Shown here piece after piece: positions 1-8,607 of a DNA stretch of 64,000 bases. How positions within the stretch are numbered: position 1 is the first letter of the stretch; each line of letters begins with the position of its first letter. The position numbers and the translations under genes were made by a program. The DNA is taken from NCBI RefSeq assembly GCF_017743995.1, contig NZ_JAGHRB010000015.1, positions 1-64,000 of the forward strand, read 5' to 3'. Origin of the DNA: Ruegeria sp. R13_0 (GTDB lineage: Bacteria; Pseudomonadota; Alphaproteobacteria; Rhodobacterales; Rhodobacteraceae). The notes under the pieces were generated by a model. That model made no database searches and was not told where the DNA came from. It worked only from the letters and a program-made list of their open reading frames with translations.

Positions 1-2
1 GC

Positions 3-1097
3 CTGCGCGAGATCGAGGCCCTGCAACGCGAACGGCAGCCTTACGCGGACGAAGATCGTGCCATCGCGGGCGTGGTTCTGACCATCGGTCATGACGGCGC
101 GCTGCGTGTCGAGAAAGGCCTCGTGCGGCCAGAAGATATCCCCGCTGCGGTCGTCCCGAGCGAAAATAGTGCTGACGCGGGTGATGCCCCGTCTCCTGTC
201 CGCCCGAACGTGACGCCGCCAACCTCCTCGACACCGGTGCCCACCTCCGACCCGGCCGCGACCTTGCGCAAGGCGAACGGGATTTCGGCGAGCCTCGCCG
301 ACGATCTGCGCGCGACGCGTCAGCATATCCTTCGGGCGCATCTGGCGGCGGATTTCGAGGTGGCGTTCGATGCGATGCTCTACGCGCTCTGCGAGCAGGC
401 TCTGGGGCGGTCCTACAACAACGAGGCGCTCGATATCTCGATCCGGCCCTTCCAGGCGCAGAACCGCGAGGTGCTGCATTCGGATACTGTTGCCCAGAAG
501 ATGCTCGAGGCGCTGGAGCAGGGCCTCGCCACCGACTGGATTACGCTGGAGAAGCCCGAAAACTTCCGGGCGATGTCGGCGCTGCCCATTGCCGCCAAGC
601 AGGCGCTTTTCGCCTGGGCGACGGGTCTGGCAGTCAAGCCGCAGCTTTCCTCCGACAATCGCCCCTCCCCGATCATCGAGGAGATCGGCGCGCGTCTTGA
701 CGTCGATGTGGCGGCCTGCTGGCGCCCGACTGCTCAGAATTACTGGGGTCGGGTCAACAAGGGGCATGCGGTCGCTACCGCGCGCAAGCTCATTGGCGAC
801 GATTACGCCGAAGATCGCAATCGCGAGCGTAAGGGCGATATCGCGGCCGCGATGGAGCGGGCCTTCGCGGAAACGGCCGGCGAGACGGAAGGGTTCGACG
901 CCGCAACGGTTGTCAGGACGACGCGCTGGCTGCCCGACGGGATGGTGTTTGCCGGTGCGGCGGAGGCTGTTGCCGACATGGCAGGCGAAGCGCCGGAGAC
1001 CGAGGAGGGGGATGTGTCCGCCGAAGATTCTCTGAGCGACGCCGAGAGCGATGAACCGTCGTCCTTGCCCGCCTTCCTCAGCGAGGATGCGGCTTGA
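3..1097 (+). CDS. ParB/RepB/Spo0J-family plasmid protein, C-terminal part (5' end outside window)
   Basis: The reading frame is open to the left edge of the window, so the N-terminal ParB domain lies outside; about 364 C-terminal residues are visible. The segment around residues 18-40 (DRAIAGVVLTIGHDGALRVE) and the later helical, acidic-tailed region match my memory of the large (about 700 residue) ParB-like proteins on Rhodobacterales plasmids, which carry a ParB N-terminal domain and a long unassigned C-terminal domain. A Pro/Thr-rich linker follows (about residues 55-80), and the last 50 residues are strongly acidic. It is followed by a hairpin terminator. The window also has a separate repB, so this gene is more likely an accessory DNA-binding protein than the replicon's own partition protein. 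The internal GTG at 72 is not the start. Confidence 0.7.
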   Translation: MREIEALQRERQPYADEDRAIAGVVLTIGHDGALRVEKGLVRPEDIPAAVVPSENSADAGDAPSPVRPNVTPPTSSTPVPTSDPAATLRKANGISASLADDLRATRQHILRAHLAADFEVAFDAMLYALCEQALGRSYNNEALDISIRPFQAQNREVLHSDTVAQKMLEALEQGLATDWITLEKPENFRAMSALPIAAKQALFAWATGLAVKPQLSSDNRPSPIIEEIGARLDVDVAACWRPTAQNYWGRVNKGHAVATARKLIGDDYAEDRNRERKGDIAAAMERAFAETAGETEGFDAATVVRTTRWLPDGMVFAGAAEAVADMAGEAPETEEGDVSAEDSLSDAESDEPSSLPAFLSEDAA

Positions 1098-1133
1098 CGA
1101 GCCGCACGCTGACCTGATCACGACATGAGCCTT

Positions 1134-1163
1134 GGGCCGTCCTCACATCGAGGGCGGCCCTTT
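1134..1163 (+). terminator. Rho-independent terminator after the ParB-like gene
   Basis: An 11-bp stem (1134-1144 with 1150-1160, one G-U pair) with a 5-nt ACATC loop is followed by TTT. It lies 37 bases after the ParB-like stop codon. A second hairpin of the same design lies before the gene at 1721. Confidence 0.6.
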
Positions 1164-1223
1164 CCGGCTGACGGGTTACCAACAGCCGATATCGGATCGG
1201 CGGGCCCGTCCCGGAGATATCCC

Positions 1224-1604
1224 ATGACCACCACACTTGACCTCGATCCCGTTAAGGAAGCCGCACTCGTCGCTTCGCAGAATGACGCCTTTCGTCGCTC
1301 TATCCTTGGCAATATCCTCGTCACCGATGCCCCGCAGGGCCAGTTCGTGATGACCCGTGGCGTTGCAGCGCTTGGGCCCGATGCCCAGCTTGCTCTCACC
1401 CGCAGCGTGGCTTCATTTGACGCGTTCAACGCTGACAGCGACCCGCAAGGATGGCACGAGATGGGCGTCATCGACCTCGACGGCACGAAGGTCTGGTTCA
1501 AGATCGACCTGTACGACGTCGACTACACCTATGGCTCGCCTGAGCCCTCCGATCCTGATCAGACGCGCCGGGTCCTGACCCTGCTTCTGCCGTCGGAATA
1601 CTGA
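1224..1604 (+). CDS. DUF3768 family protein
   Basis: This 126-residue protein matches the DUF3768 pattern of small alphaproteobacterial plasmid proteins: an N-terminal NDAFRRSI element, a middle TRGVAALGP segment, the central D-P-x-G-WHEMG block, a VWFKIDLYD strand and a C-terminal TRRVLTLLLPSEY ending. No catalytic motif is visible and the biochemical role of the family is unknown. The ATG at 1224 was chosen because it begins the family-like sequence; the frame extends upstream to 1125 but that part overlaps the preceding terminator. It is flanked by hairpins on both sides, so it is probably transcribed from its own promoter. Confidence 0.75.
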   Translation: MTTTLDLDPVKEAALVASQNDAFRRSILGNILVTDAPQGQFVMTRGVAALGPDAQLALTRSVASFDAFNADSDPQGWHEMGVIDLDGTKVWFKIDLYDVDYTYGSPEPSDPDQTRRVLTLLLPSEY

Positions 1605-1630
1605 CGCCCCTTTTTCACCGACATCGCCAC

Positions 1631-1660
1631 GGATCGCCCTTGCACAAAGGGCGGTCCTTT
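1631..1660 (+). terminator. Hairpin terminator after DUF3768 gene
   Basis: An 11-bp stem (1631-1641 with 1647-1657, one G-U pair) and a 5-nt GCACA loop are followed by TTT. The sequence after the loop (right arm and following 15 bases) closely repeats the one at 1152-1177, and in both places the next ATG lies 47 bases beyond the repeated block. Confidence 0.55.
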
Positions 1661-1720
1661 CGGGCTGGCGGGTTCCAAGGGGCGCGATGATCGTGTCCGG
1701 CCTGCCGCAGGAGACCAGAG

Positions 1721-2017
1721 ATGGCCAAGACACTCGACTACCAGATCACCCTCTATCCCGCACATCGCGATGGCGCCTTCGTCGTCACCCAGTTCCAGAT
1801 GCTGGCGAACTACCCCGAAAAGCGCATCGAGGCCGCGGGCATGGATGATCTGATCGACCAAGTGACGCAGTTCGCGATGGAGCACGGCGAGAGCTGCAGC
1901 GCCTCGGTGCGCTGCCTCGCTCCGCGCAAACCGCCGGGGTTCAAGCGCGCGACCGAGAATTTGTATTTCAACCTGGTTGACCGGACGGCTGAGAAACGCG
2001 GCGACGCTGCGGCCTGA
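1721..2017 (+). CDS. Conserved hypothetical plasmid protein, 98 aa
   Basis: A 98-residue soluble protein that I cannot assign to a named family. It has no signal peptide or membrane segment. The N-terminal half (MAKTLDYQITLYPAHRDGAF) predicts beta strands followed by a helix, and the C-terminus is basic then Ala-rich. A GGAG ribosome-binding site lies 7 bases before the ATG. It sits in a row of small genes separated by hairpins (DUF3768 before it, a DUF6878-like gene after it), the usual neighbourhood of accessory genes on Rhodobacterales plasmids. Coding is supported by the ribosome-binding site, codon use like its neighbours and its position. Confidence 0.6.
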   Translation: MAKTLDYQITLYPAHRDGAFVVTQFQMLANYPEKRIEAAGMDDLIDQVTQFAMEHGESCSASVRCLAPRKPPGFKRATENLYFNLVDRTAEKRGDAAA

Positions 2018-2097
2018 AGCCCCCCAAAGGAAACCTCCGGGGCGCGGCCTGCAAGACGGTCGCCCTCACCCTCCCTCAATTCCAAAGGACCGAAGAT

Positions 2098-2481
2098 ATG
2101 ACACAAGCAAATGATTTCTACGCGCAGATGCTCGAAGCCCAGAGACGGGCAGCCGAACAGCGGGTCGAGACCCGCGCGGCGCTTCTCACCGAACTGCGCG
2201 GCCTCGGCGTGACCGGCCTCGACGTGCAATATGAAGGCTATGGCGATTCCGGCAATGTCGAGGAGGTCGTCGTGACGCCTGACACGATTACCCTGACAGA
2301 AGAGCTGCGGCGACGGGTCGAAGATTTCGGCTGGGACTTTGCCTATGCGCTGAGCCCTGGCTTCGAAAACAACGAGGGCGGCTATGGCGAATTGACCTGG
2401 GCGCTCGAGACGGACAAGATCGATGTCAGCCACTCGAACCGCTTCATCGAGACCGACACCACAGAACATGAGGGGCTCTGA
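2098..2481 (+). CDS. DUF6878-like hypothetical protein, 127 aa
   Basis: A 127-residue acidic protein with a helical N-terminus (residues 5-38, with many Ala, Glu and Arg), then a GVTGLDVQYEGYGDSGNVEEV strand region and a C-terminal WDFAYALSPGFENNEGGYGE segment. From memory this resembles DUF6878 proteins, which have the same G-S/Y-G-D-S-G-x-I/V-E core. The function of the family is unknown. An AAAGGA ribosome-binding site lies upstream. The stop codon is one base from the next ATG (2483), so this gene and the next are almost certainly co-translated. Confidence 0.65.
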   Translation: MTQANDFYAQMLEAQRRAAEQRVETRAALLTELRGLGVTGLDVQYEGYGDSGNVEEVVVTPDTITLTEELRRRVEDFGWDFAYALSPGFENNEGGYGELTWALETDKIDVSHSNRFIETDTTEHEGL

Positions 2482-2482
2482 C

Positions 2483-2959
2483 ATGGCACATCCTCTCCAC
2501 CACGCCGAAAGCTCGGCCCGTAGATTTGGCGGTGTTCCAGATGATTACCAACATGTGCATGACTGGTTTGACTCATCTAAAGAGCACCTAGGTCTCTTTG
2601 TTCACAGAGCCCAAAAACATCATACGGTCGGGATTTATGATGCCGAGCGGGTGTTCGGTCGCAGCCTGATCAACAGCGCGGGCCGGGTCGTTCCGATCCG
2701 CTGGATCGGCGAGCAGCATGTGCGCGAAGACTGCCAGGGGCGTATCCCGTCACTGGCTGACTGGCTCGGACGCATACAACCCGAACCGTGGATGGCCAAT
2801 GGCCGGATCGACAACGACCCGACGCAGATCGGCAGCGATCCGCGTGCGGCCTGGGTCCAGGCGGTTGCGGGTCACCAGACCATTCTTGGCTTTGAGGATT
2901 GGCTTCTCAAGGTCTCTGTCGAGCACGTCCAGCATCGCCAGAATCGCGCCGCCGCCTGA
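2483..2959 (+). CDS. DUF6915-like hypothetical protein, 158 aa
   Basis: A 158-residue protein with a His-rich N-terminus (MAHPLHHAESSARRFGGVPD) and a conserved-looking HDWFDSSKEH / HRAQKHHTVGIYDAERVFG region at about residues 22-55, followed by IRWIGEQHVREDCQGRIPS. From memory this matches DUF6915, a family on alphaproteobacterial plasmids and phages with no assigned function. The His/Asp/Glu distribution could bind a metal, but this is inference. The ATG at 2483 was preferred over an in-frame start at 2423 because the family-like sequence begins there and the upstream gene ends one base before it. Confidence 0.65.
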   Translation: MAHPLHHAESSARRFGGVPDDYQHVHDWFDSSKEHLGLFVHRAQKHHTVGIYDAERVFGRSLINSAGRVVPIRWIGEQHVREDCQGRIPSLADWLGRIQPEPWMANGRIDNDPTQIGSDPRAAWVQAVAGHQTILGFEDWLLKVSVEHVQHRQNRAAA

Positions 2960-3001
2960 TCCGCCGGGCGGCAAACTCACCAACCATCTGATCCCATCCA
3001 G

Positions 3002-3040
3002 ATCGACCCGCCTGCGCCACAACCGGCTTGGCGGGTCGAT
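3002..3040 (+). terminator. Intergenic hairpin before the 3065 gene
   Basis: A perfect 11-bp inverted repeat (3002-3012 with 3030-3040) with a 17-nt loop is followed by TGCGTTT. It can end the transcript of the preceding gene pair and lies directly before the ribosome-binding site of the next gene. Confidence 0.5.
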
Positions 3041-3064
3041 TGCGTTTCGAGAAAGGACATGGAC

Positions 3065-3694
3065 ATGCAAGATCCCGTCTACGAGGAGGTCCACCAGGGC
3101 CACACGATCAAGATCTACCACGACCCCGACGCTGAGGACCCACGAGAGTGGTGCAACCTCGGTACGCTGATCTGCTGGCACCGCCGCTATCGGCTGGGTG
3201 ACAGCCATCAGTACGACAGCCCTGAGGCGTTCCTGCGCGATCTTGCGGGCGTCTCGGATCAGAGCGATCTCTCGATGGATCGTCTGCGGGACCGCGCCGA
3301 GCGGAAGGCAATCATTCTGCCTGTGTTTCTCTATGACCATTCCGGTCTCGCGATGAACACCGTCGGGTTCCACTGCCCGTGGGATTCTGGGCAGGTCGGT
3401 TACGTCTACGTGACGCTCGAAGCGGTCCGAAAGGAATTCGGTGTAAAACGCGTGACCAAGGCCCTGCGCGAACAGGCTGTAGACATCTTACGTGGTGAGA
3501 CCGCCGACTACGATTCTTACCTTGGTGGGCGTGTCTATGGTTACATCGTCGAACAGGGTGGCGAGGAGATCGACGCTTGCTGGGGGTTTGTTGGCGCCTA
3601 TGAGACGCATTGTTTGCCGGAGGCGCGGAATGCCGTTCCTCGGTCCGATCCCCATGCGCCACCCGCGACCGGTGCATTGACCGCATATCCATAG
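3065..3694 (+). CDS. Conserved hypothetical protein (phage/plasmid type), 209 aa
   Basis: A 209-residue protein with no signal peptide. Residues about 95-120 carry a distinctive block (LYDHSGLAMNT, then FHCPWDSGQVGYVYV) that I remember from uncharacterised phage and plasmid proteins, where the Asp-His-Ser and Cys-Pro-Trp-Asp-Ser-Gly elements are retained. A second conserved-looking block is YLGGRVYGYIVEQ near residue 160, followed by a Cys-Trp-Gly-Phe segment. No function is known to me. ATG 3065 is chosen over ATG 3059 because the AAAGGA at 3052-3057 is well spaced only for 3065. A hairpin separates it from the genes upstream. Confidence 0.65.
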   Translation: MQDPVYEEVHQGHTIKIYHDPDAEDPREWCNLGTLICWHRRYRLGDSHQYDSPEAFLRDLAGVSDQSDLSMDRLRDRAERKAIILPVFLYDHSGLAMNTVGFHCPWDSGQVGYVYVTLEAVRKEFGVKRVTKALREQAVDILRGETADYDSYLGGRVYGYIVEQGGEEIDACWGFVGAYETHCLPEARNAVPRSDPHAPPATGALTAYP

Positions 3695-4209
3695 AATAAC
3701 TCGCCGCCACACACCGGAACTATGGGCAGCACCCGATCGCGGACATGCATTGCTGCATTGCAGAAAAGTCATAGCCCGCCCATTGTGCGACTGCAGCATT
3801 GCTCCTATGTTCGCTCTTGTGATCGGTTCTCTCCTCCTCCCTGAGCCGATCCGGAATAATCGGCGGCATCCACCTCCTCCCGGATGTCGCCTTTTTATTT
3901 GCAGATCCCCATTCTGAGCTCTTGCGATTTCTCCTCGTTGACCATTCGGTCCCCGAGCTTGCTGTGTGTCGGGTCCGTTTCGCTGGAGGTGCCCAAAATG
4001 CAGGCACGGCCGTGTCCCAGCAGCCTGGCATGGGTTTGCGCGACAACGCCCACAGCGTCATCCCCAGATTTTGTGGATAAGTTTTCGCTGCCAAGACTTC
4101 AGTTTTCGAGGCCATGAAAGAGTGAGAGACAGGGCGGGAGGGGTGACCCCTCCCGGGTGAGAGAGTGCACGCGGGGCTCGGGGCCAACCCTCAACCCCGG
4201 AGATTGCCG
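3695..4209. other. Intergenic region with leader hairpin upstream of the helicase/methyltransferase gene
   Basis: No convincing gene in 515 bases. The region is less GC-rich than its flanks. It contains clustered GCATTGCTGCATTGCAG-type repeats at about 3747-3803 and a perfect 9-bp hairpin with a TGA loop (4135-4143 with 4147-4155) about 55 bases before the next start codon. It probably holds the promoter of the long gene at 4210. I could not pick -35/-10 boxes with confidence. Confidence 0.5.
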
Positions 4210-7200
4210 ATGAACGCTCACCCCCATTCCGTCCAACTTGCAACCGAGCCCGAAGCCCCTGCCCTGCCGGATGCCCCACGCTTCGCCCAAAACCTGATGC
4301 AGGCTGCGAAAATCCTCGTCCCCGTTTTCGAGGCAGGCAGGTCCATCGACGCCGCCGCACTTCGCGCCGCGATGGAAGATGCTTGCGGTGCCAGTGACAC
4401 AAGTGGTGCCTGGGTCTGGAAAGACGCCTATGAGGCGGCCGAGGTCGCCCAAATCCTTATACTCTCGCGCTACGGCGCGCTGATGCAGCGTCAGGCACTG
4501 TCGCCGCAGGCCTTCCTCACCATGATCGAACGTTTCACGGCTCTGGCCCCGTCTCACACGCGCCGCTCCGAAGACAGTATCCGTCTGCAACAGTTTTCCA
4601 CGCCTTTGCCCCTCGCGGCCATCGTCGCGCAGGCCGCCGGGTTTCGGGACGACGACCTGATGCTCGAGCCGTCGACGGGCACGGGCATGCTGGCCATCTT
4701 TGCAAAGATCGCTGGTGCACGGTTGGCGCTGAATGAACTTGCCGACACGCGCCGCGCCCTACTGGGGCAGTTGTTCCCCGATGCCGCCGTATCTGACCAC
4801 GATGCTGCCTCGATCGACGATCGTCTTGATCGCTCGATCACGCCCTCGGTCGTGGTGATGAACCCGCCGTTTTCCGCTGCCAACCATGTCGAGGGCCGGT
4901 TTAGGCAAGCGACCAGTCAGCATGTGCTTTCCGCCCTGGCACGCCTCGCGCCTGGTGGGCGGCTTGTCGTCATCACCGGCGAAAGCTTCCGTCCCTCTTT
5001 GAAATCCTTCCAGTCGACATTTCAGCGGATCGGCCAGAGCGCCGATGTCGTGTTTTCGGCCCCCATCGACGGCAAGGTCTTCGCACGGCATGGCACCACG
5101 ATCGACACGCGGTTGACGGTAATCGATAAGCGCGCGGCTGGTGCTGAAGAGACCGCACCTGTCGAAATCGAGGCCGTCTATCATCCCATCTGCGCAACCA
5201 CGGGCGATCTTCTCTCCGCAGTGCTCACCCATTGTCCCGCGCGCCGCAACCCCCCGCCCTGCCCTACCAGCGCGGCATTGTCTGTGCCGAACCGCCAGTC
5301 CCGCACCAACCTGTACGCTCTGCGCAACGCAGCACGCAAAGAAACCCGTGCGCTCGCCGAGGAACGCGCGAAGCATCCGTTCGACGACATCGAGACGGCC
5401 CCGCTCGACTACTTGCCAAAAGCCTGGAGCGAACCCTATGGCACGTTGCAGGACACGGTTTACGAGACCTATAATCTTCAGGCGATGCGGATCGGCGGCG
5501 CAGCGGAGCACCCGACAGCACTTGTCCAATCCGCAGCCATGGCGTCTGTCCCGCCGCCCGTGCCGACCTATCGCCCAGTCTTGCCGAAGTCCCTTGTCGC
5601 TGACGGCCTCCTCTCCGCTCCGCAGCTCGAAAGCGTGATCTACGCGGGCAATGCACACGAGGCGCACCTGAAAGGCTGGTTCAAGCGCGGGGAGATCGAG
5701 GGTCAGCTTATGGCCGCGGCGGAGGGTGACGAAGGTGCCTTCCGTCTGCGCAAGGGCTGGTTCCTGGGCGATGGCACCGGCTGCGGCAAGGGGCGGCAGG
5801 TGGCGGGCATCATTCTCGACAACTGGCTCAAAGGGCGCCGCCGGGCCGTTTGGGTCTCGAAGAGCGACAAGCTCATCGAAGATGCGCGGCGCGACTGGAT
5901 GGCCCTCGGGGGGCGTGAAAGCGATATCGTGCCGCTCTCGAAATTCCGCCAAGGGAGCGACATCCGCCTGCCCGAAGGCATCCTCTTCGTCACCTACGCC
6001 ACGCTGCGCTCCGCCGAGCGGGAAGGCAAAGCCTCCCGTCTCGACCAGGTGACGTCCTGGCTCGGCGCAGGGTTCGACGGGGTCATCGCTTTTGATGAAA
6101 GCCACGCCATGGCCAATGCTGCTGGCGAAAAGTCCGACCGCGGCGACAAGAAGGCCTCACAGCAGGGCCTCGCTGGCCTCGCACTGCAAAACGCTGTGCC
6201 TGATGCACGCGTCCTCTATGTCTCGGCCACCGGGGCCACGGTCGTCGGCAATCTCGCCTATGCCTCCCGCCTCGGGCTCTGGGGCACTGGCGATTTCCCC
6301 TTCGTGACACGTGCAGAGTTTGTCGCCGCGATGGAGGCCGGGGGTATTGCCGCCATGGAGATGATCTCGCGCGACCTGAAGGCGCTCGGGCTATATCTGG
6401 CACGCTCGCTCTCCTACGCCGGGGTCGAATACGAGATGCTGGTGCACGACCTGACGCCCCCTCAGATCGCGATCTACGACAGCTATGCCGATGCCTACCA
6501 GATCATCCACACCAATCTTGAGGCCGCGCTTCAGGCGTCTGGCATCTCCTCCGAGACCGGCACGCTGAACGCCCAGGCAAAATCCGCCGCGCGTTCGGCC
6601 TTCGAGAGCAACAAACAGCGCTTCTTCAACCATCTCATCACCGCCATGAAATGCCCCTCGCTTATCCGCGCGATCGAGGCGGATCTGGCGGCGGGGCATT
6701 CTGCAGTGATTCAGGTCGTCTCGACCAGCGAAGCGGTGATGGAACGCCGTCTCGAGGAGATTCCGGCCTCGGACTGGGACGATCTGCAGGTCGATTTTAC
6801 ACCGCGTGAAAACATCATGGACTACCTGATGCACAGCTTCCCGACGCAGCTTTTCGAGCCCTACACCGACGAGAACGGCGATCTGCGGTCGCGCCCCGCC
6901 CTCGATGCTGACGGCAATCCCATCATCTGCCGCGAAGCGGAGCGGCGGCGGGACGATCTGATCGAGCACTTGGGTGCCCTCGCCCCGGTGCAGGGCGCGC
7001 TCGACCAGATCCTCTGGCATTTTGGCGGCGATGCGGTGGCCGAGGTCACGGGGCGCAAGCGGCGCATCGTGAAAACGCGCGAAGGGCGGCTCAAGGTCGA
7101 GAACCGCCCCGCCTCCTCCAACCTCGGCGAGACTCAGGCCTTTATGGATGACGCCAAACGCATCCTGATCTTCTCAGATGCAGGTGGCACCGGGCGCAGC

Positions 7201-8607
7201 TATCACGCCGACCTTGGGGCAAAGAACCAGCGCCTCCGGGTGCATTACCTGCTCGAGCCCGGTTGGAAGGCCGACAATGCCATCCAGGGGCTCGGGCGCA
7301 CCAATCGCACCAATCAGGTGCAGCCGCCGCTGTTCCGGCCGGTGGCCACCAATGTGAAAGGCGAGAAGCGGTTCCTCTCCACCATCGCGCGCCGCCTCGA
7401 CACGCTCGGGGCGATCACCAAGGGGCAACGCGAGACCGGCGGTCAGAACATGTTTCGCGCCGAGGACAACCTCGAAAGCCCTTACGCACGCGCGGCGCGG
7501 CGCCAGTTCTTCTACAAGCTGCGCGCGGGCAAGATTGACGCCTGCTCCTACGCCAAATTCCAGGAGATGACCGGGCTGACGCTCGATGACGCGGACGGCA
7601 CGATGAAGGAAACCCTGCCGCCGATCCAGCAGTTCCTGAACCGCTGCCTTGCTCTGAGGATTGACGTGCAAGACGCAATTTTCGAGGCCTTCGGCGGGTT
7701 CCTCTCGGCGATCATCGAAGACGCGCGGCAGGCGGGCACGCTGGATGTCGGCCTCGAGACCCTGCGCGCGGAGAAGTTCGAGATCGTCGATCGCAAGGTC
7801 ATCTTCGAGCATGAGGCGACGGGGGCGACGGCCACTGCGCTGACCGTGGAGCGCACAGACCGCAACGATCCTCTCGCCCTGCCCCGGGTCAAATCGATCT
7901 GCGCAAACACAGAGGGCGCGACGCTCTGCTGGAACACGACCTCCAAACGCGCGGCGCTGATGGTGAAGGCGCCCGCCTTCATGGACGAAGACGGTGTGCC
8001 GATCCTGCGGGTGAAACTGCTGCGGCCCATGGGAACCGAGATCCTCGCGGCCAGCGAATTTTCGACCTCGCATTGGGAGGAGATTGATGACTCGATGTTC
8101 GAACATCTCTGGCAGACCGAAGTCGCCGCCGTGCCGGAGTTCACCACCTCGAAGATCACGCTGATCTGCGGGCTGCTCCTGCCGATCTGGGATCGGCTGC
8201 CCGCTGACAACATGCGCATCTATCGCCTGCAGACCGAGGATGGGGAACGCGCCATCGGCCGTCTGGTCAGCCAGGATCAGCTTCTCAATGTCTACGCGCG
8301 CCTCGGTCTCGATTGTCAGATCGAGATGGCACCGCAGGAGGTGTTCGGCGCGGTGATGGACGCAAAGACGACCCTCAGCTTGCTCGGCGGTTACCAGTTG
8401 CGCCGGTCGCTCGTGATGGGGCAGCCGAGATGTGAGCTGATCGGCGCGTCCGGTGCGGCCCTGCCCGGTTTGAAGGCTTTGGGCTGCTTCACCGAGGTGA
8501 TCCAGTGGAAGACGCGGGTGTTCATCCCGGTGGACGGCATTGACGTGCTGGCGCGCGTGCTCGGCGAGCATCCGGTTGGCGCAAACGCTGCGAATGCCGC
8601 CGCATGA
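4210..8607 (+). CDS. Strawberry-notch-family helicase fused to an N-terminal DNA methyltransferase-like domain
   Basis: A 1,465-residue fusion. An N-terminal class I SAM-dependent methyltransferase domain has the SAM-binding motif LEPSTGTG at about residues 152-159 and the adenine-N6-type catalytic motif NPPF at about 218. A superfamily 2 ATPase follows: Walker A GDGTGCGKGR near 520, DESH box near 629 and an SATGA motif near 670. The C-terminal half has strawberry-notch hallmarks, FSDAGGTGRSYHAD near 988 and GLGRTNR near 1027. Proteins of this design are frequent on alphaproteobacterial plasmids and phages; their substrate is not established, and roles in plasmid methylation, anti-restriction or replication are inferences. 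The ATG at 4210 follows a GGAG. The downstream TOPRIM gene overlaps it by 4 bases (ATGA), so the two are translationally coupled. Confidence 0.88.
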   Translation: MNAHPHSVQLATEPEAPALPDAPRFAQNLMQAAKILVPVFEAGRSIDAAALRAAMEDACGASDTSGAWVWKDAYEAAEVAQILILSRYGALMQRQALSPQAFLTMIERFTALAPSHTRRSEDSIRLQQFSTPLPLAAIVAQAAGFRDDDLMLEPSTGTGMLAIFAKIAGARLALNELADTRRALLGQLFPDAAVSDHDAASIDDRLDRSITPSVVVMNPPFSAANHVEGRFRQATSQHVLSALARLAPGGRLVVITGESFRPSLKSFQSTFQRIGQSADVVFSAPIDGKVFARHGTTIDTRLTVIDKRAAGAEETAPVEIEAVYHPICATTGDLLSAVLTHCPARRNPPPCPTSAALSVPNRQSRTNLYALRNAARKETRALAEERAKHPFDDIETAPLDYLPKAWSEPYGTLQDTVYETYNLQAMRIGGAAEHPTALVQSAAMASVPPPVPTYRPVLPKSLVADGLLSAPQLESVIYAGNAHEAHLKGWFKRGEIEGQLMAAAEGDEGAFRLRKGWFLGDGTGCGKGRQVAGIILDNWLKGRRRAVWVSKSDKLIEDARRDWMALGGRESDIVPLSKFRQGSDIRLPEGILFVTYATLRSAEREGKASRLDQVTSWLGAGFDGVIAFDESHAMANAAGEKSDRGDKKASQQGLAGLALQNAVPDARVLYVSATGATVVGNLAYASRLGLWGTGDFPFVTRAEFVAAMEAGGIAAMEMISRDLKALGLYLARSLSYAGVEYEMLVHDLTPPQIAIYDSYADAYQIIHTNLEAALQASGISSETGTLNAQAKSAARSAFESNKQRFFNHLITAMKCPSLIRAIEADLAAGHSAVIQVVSTSEAVMERRLEEIPASDWDDLQVDFTPRENIMDYLMHSFPTQLFEPYTDENGDLRSRPALDADGNPIICREAERRRDDLIEHLGALAPVQGALDQILWHFGGDAVAEVTGRKRRIVKTREGRLKVENRPASSNLGETQAFMDDAKRILIFSDAGGTGRSYHADLGAKNQRLRVHYLLEPGWKADNAIQGLGRTNRTNQVQPPLFRPVATNVKGEKRFLSTIARRLDTLGAITKGQRETGGQNMFRAEDNLESPYARAARRQFFYKLRAGKIDACSYAKFQEMTGLTLDDADGTMKETLPPIQQFLNRCLALRIDVQDAIFEAFGGFLSAIIEDARQAGTLDVGLETLRAEKFEIVDRKVIFEHEATGATATALTVERTDRNDPLALPRVKSICANTEGATLCWNTTSKRAALMVKAPAFMDEDGVPILRVKLLRPMGTEILAASEFSTSHWEEIDDSMFEHLWQTEVAAVPEFTTSKITLICGLLLPIWDRLPADNMRIYRLQTEDGERAIGRLVSQDQLLNVYARLGLDCQIEMAPQEVFGAVMDAKTTLSLLGGYQLRRSLVMGQPRCELIGASGAALPGLKALGCFTEVIQWKTRVFIPVDGIDVLARVLGEHPVGANAANAAA

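Noticed and set aside
7174-8571. 465-codon minus-strand frame (and 448 codons at 4759-6105)
   Set aside because: Both are shadows of the strawberry-notch/methyltransferase gene; their sequences lack recognisable domains and ribosome-binding sites.
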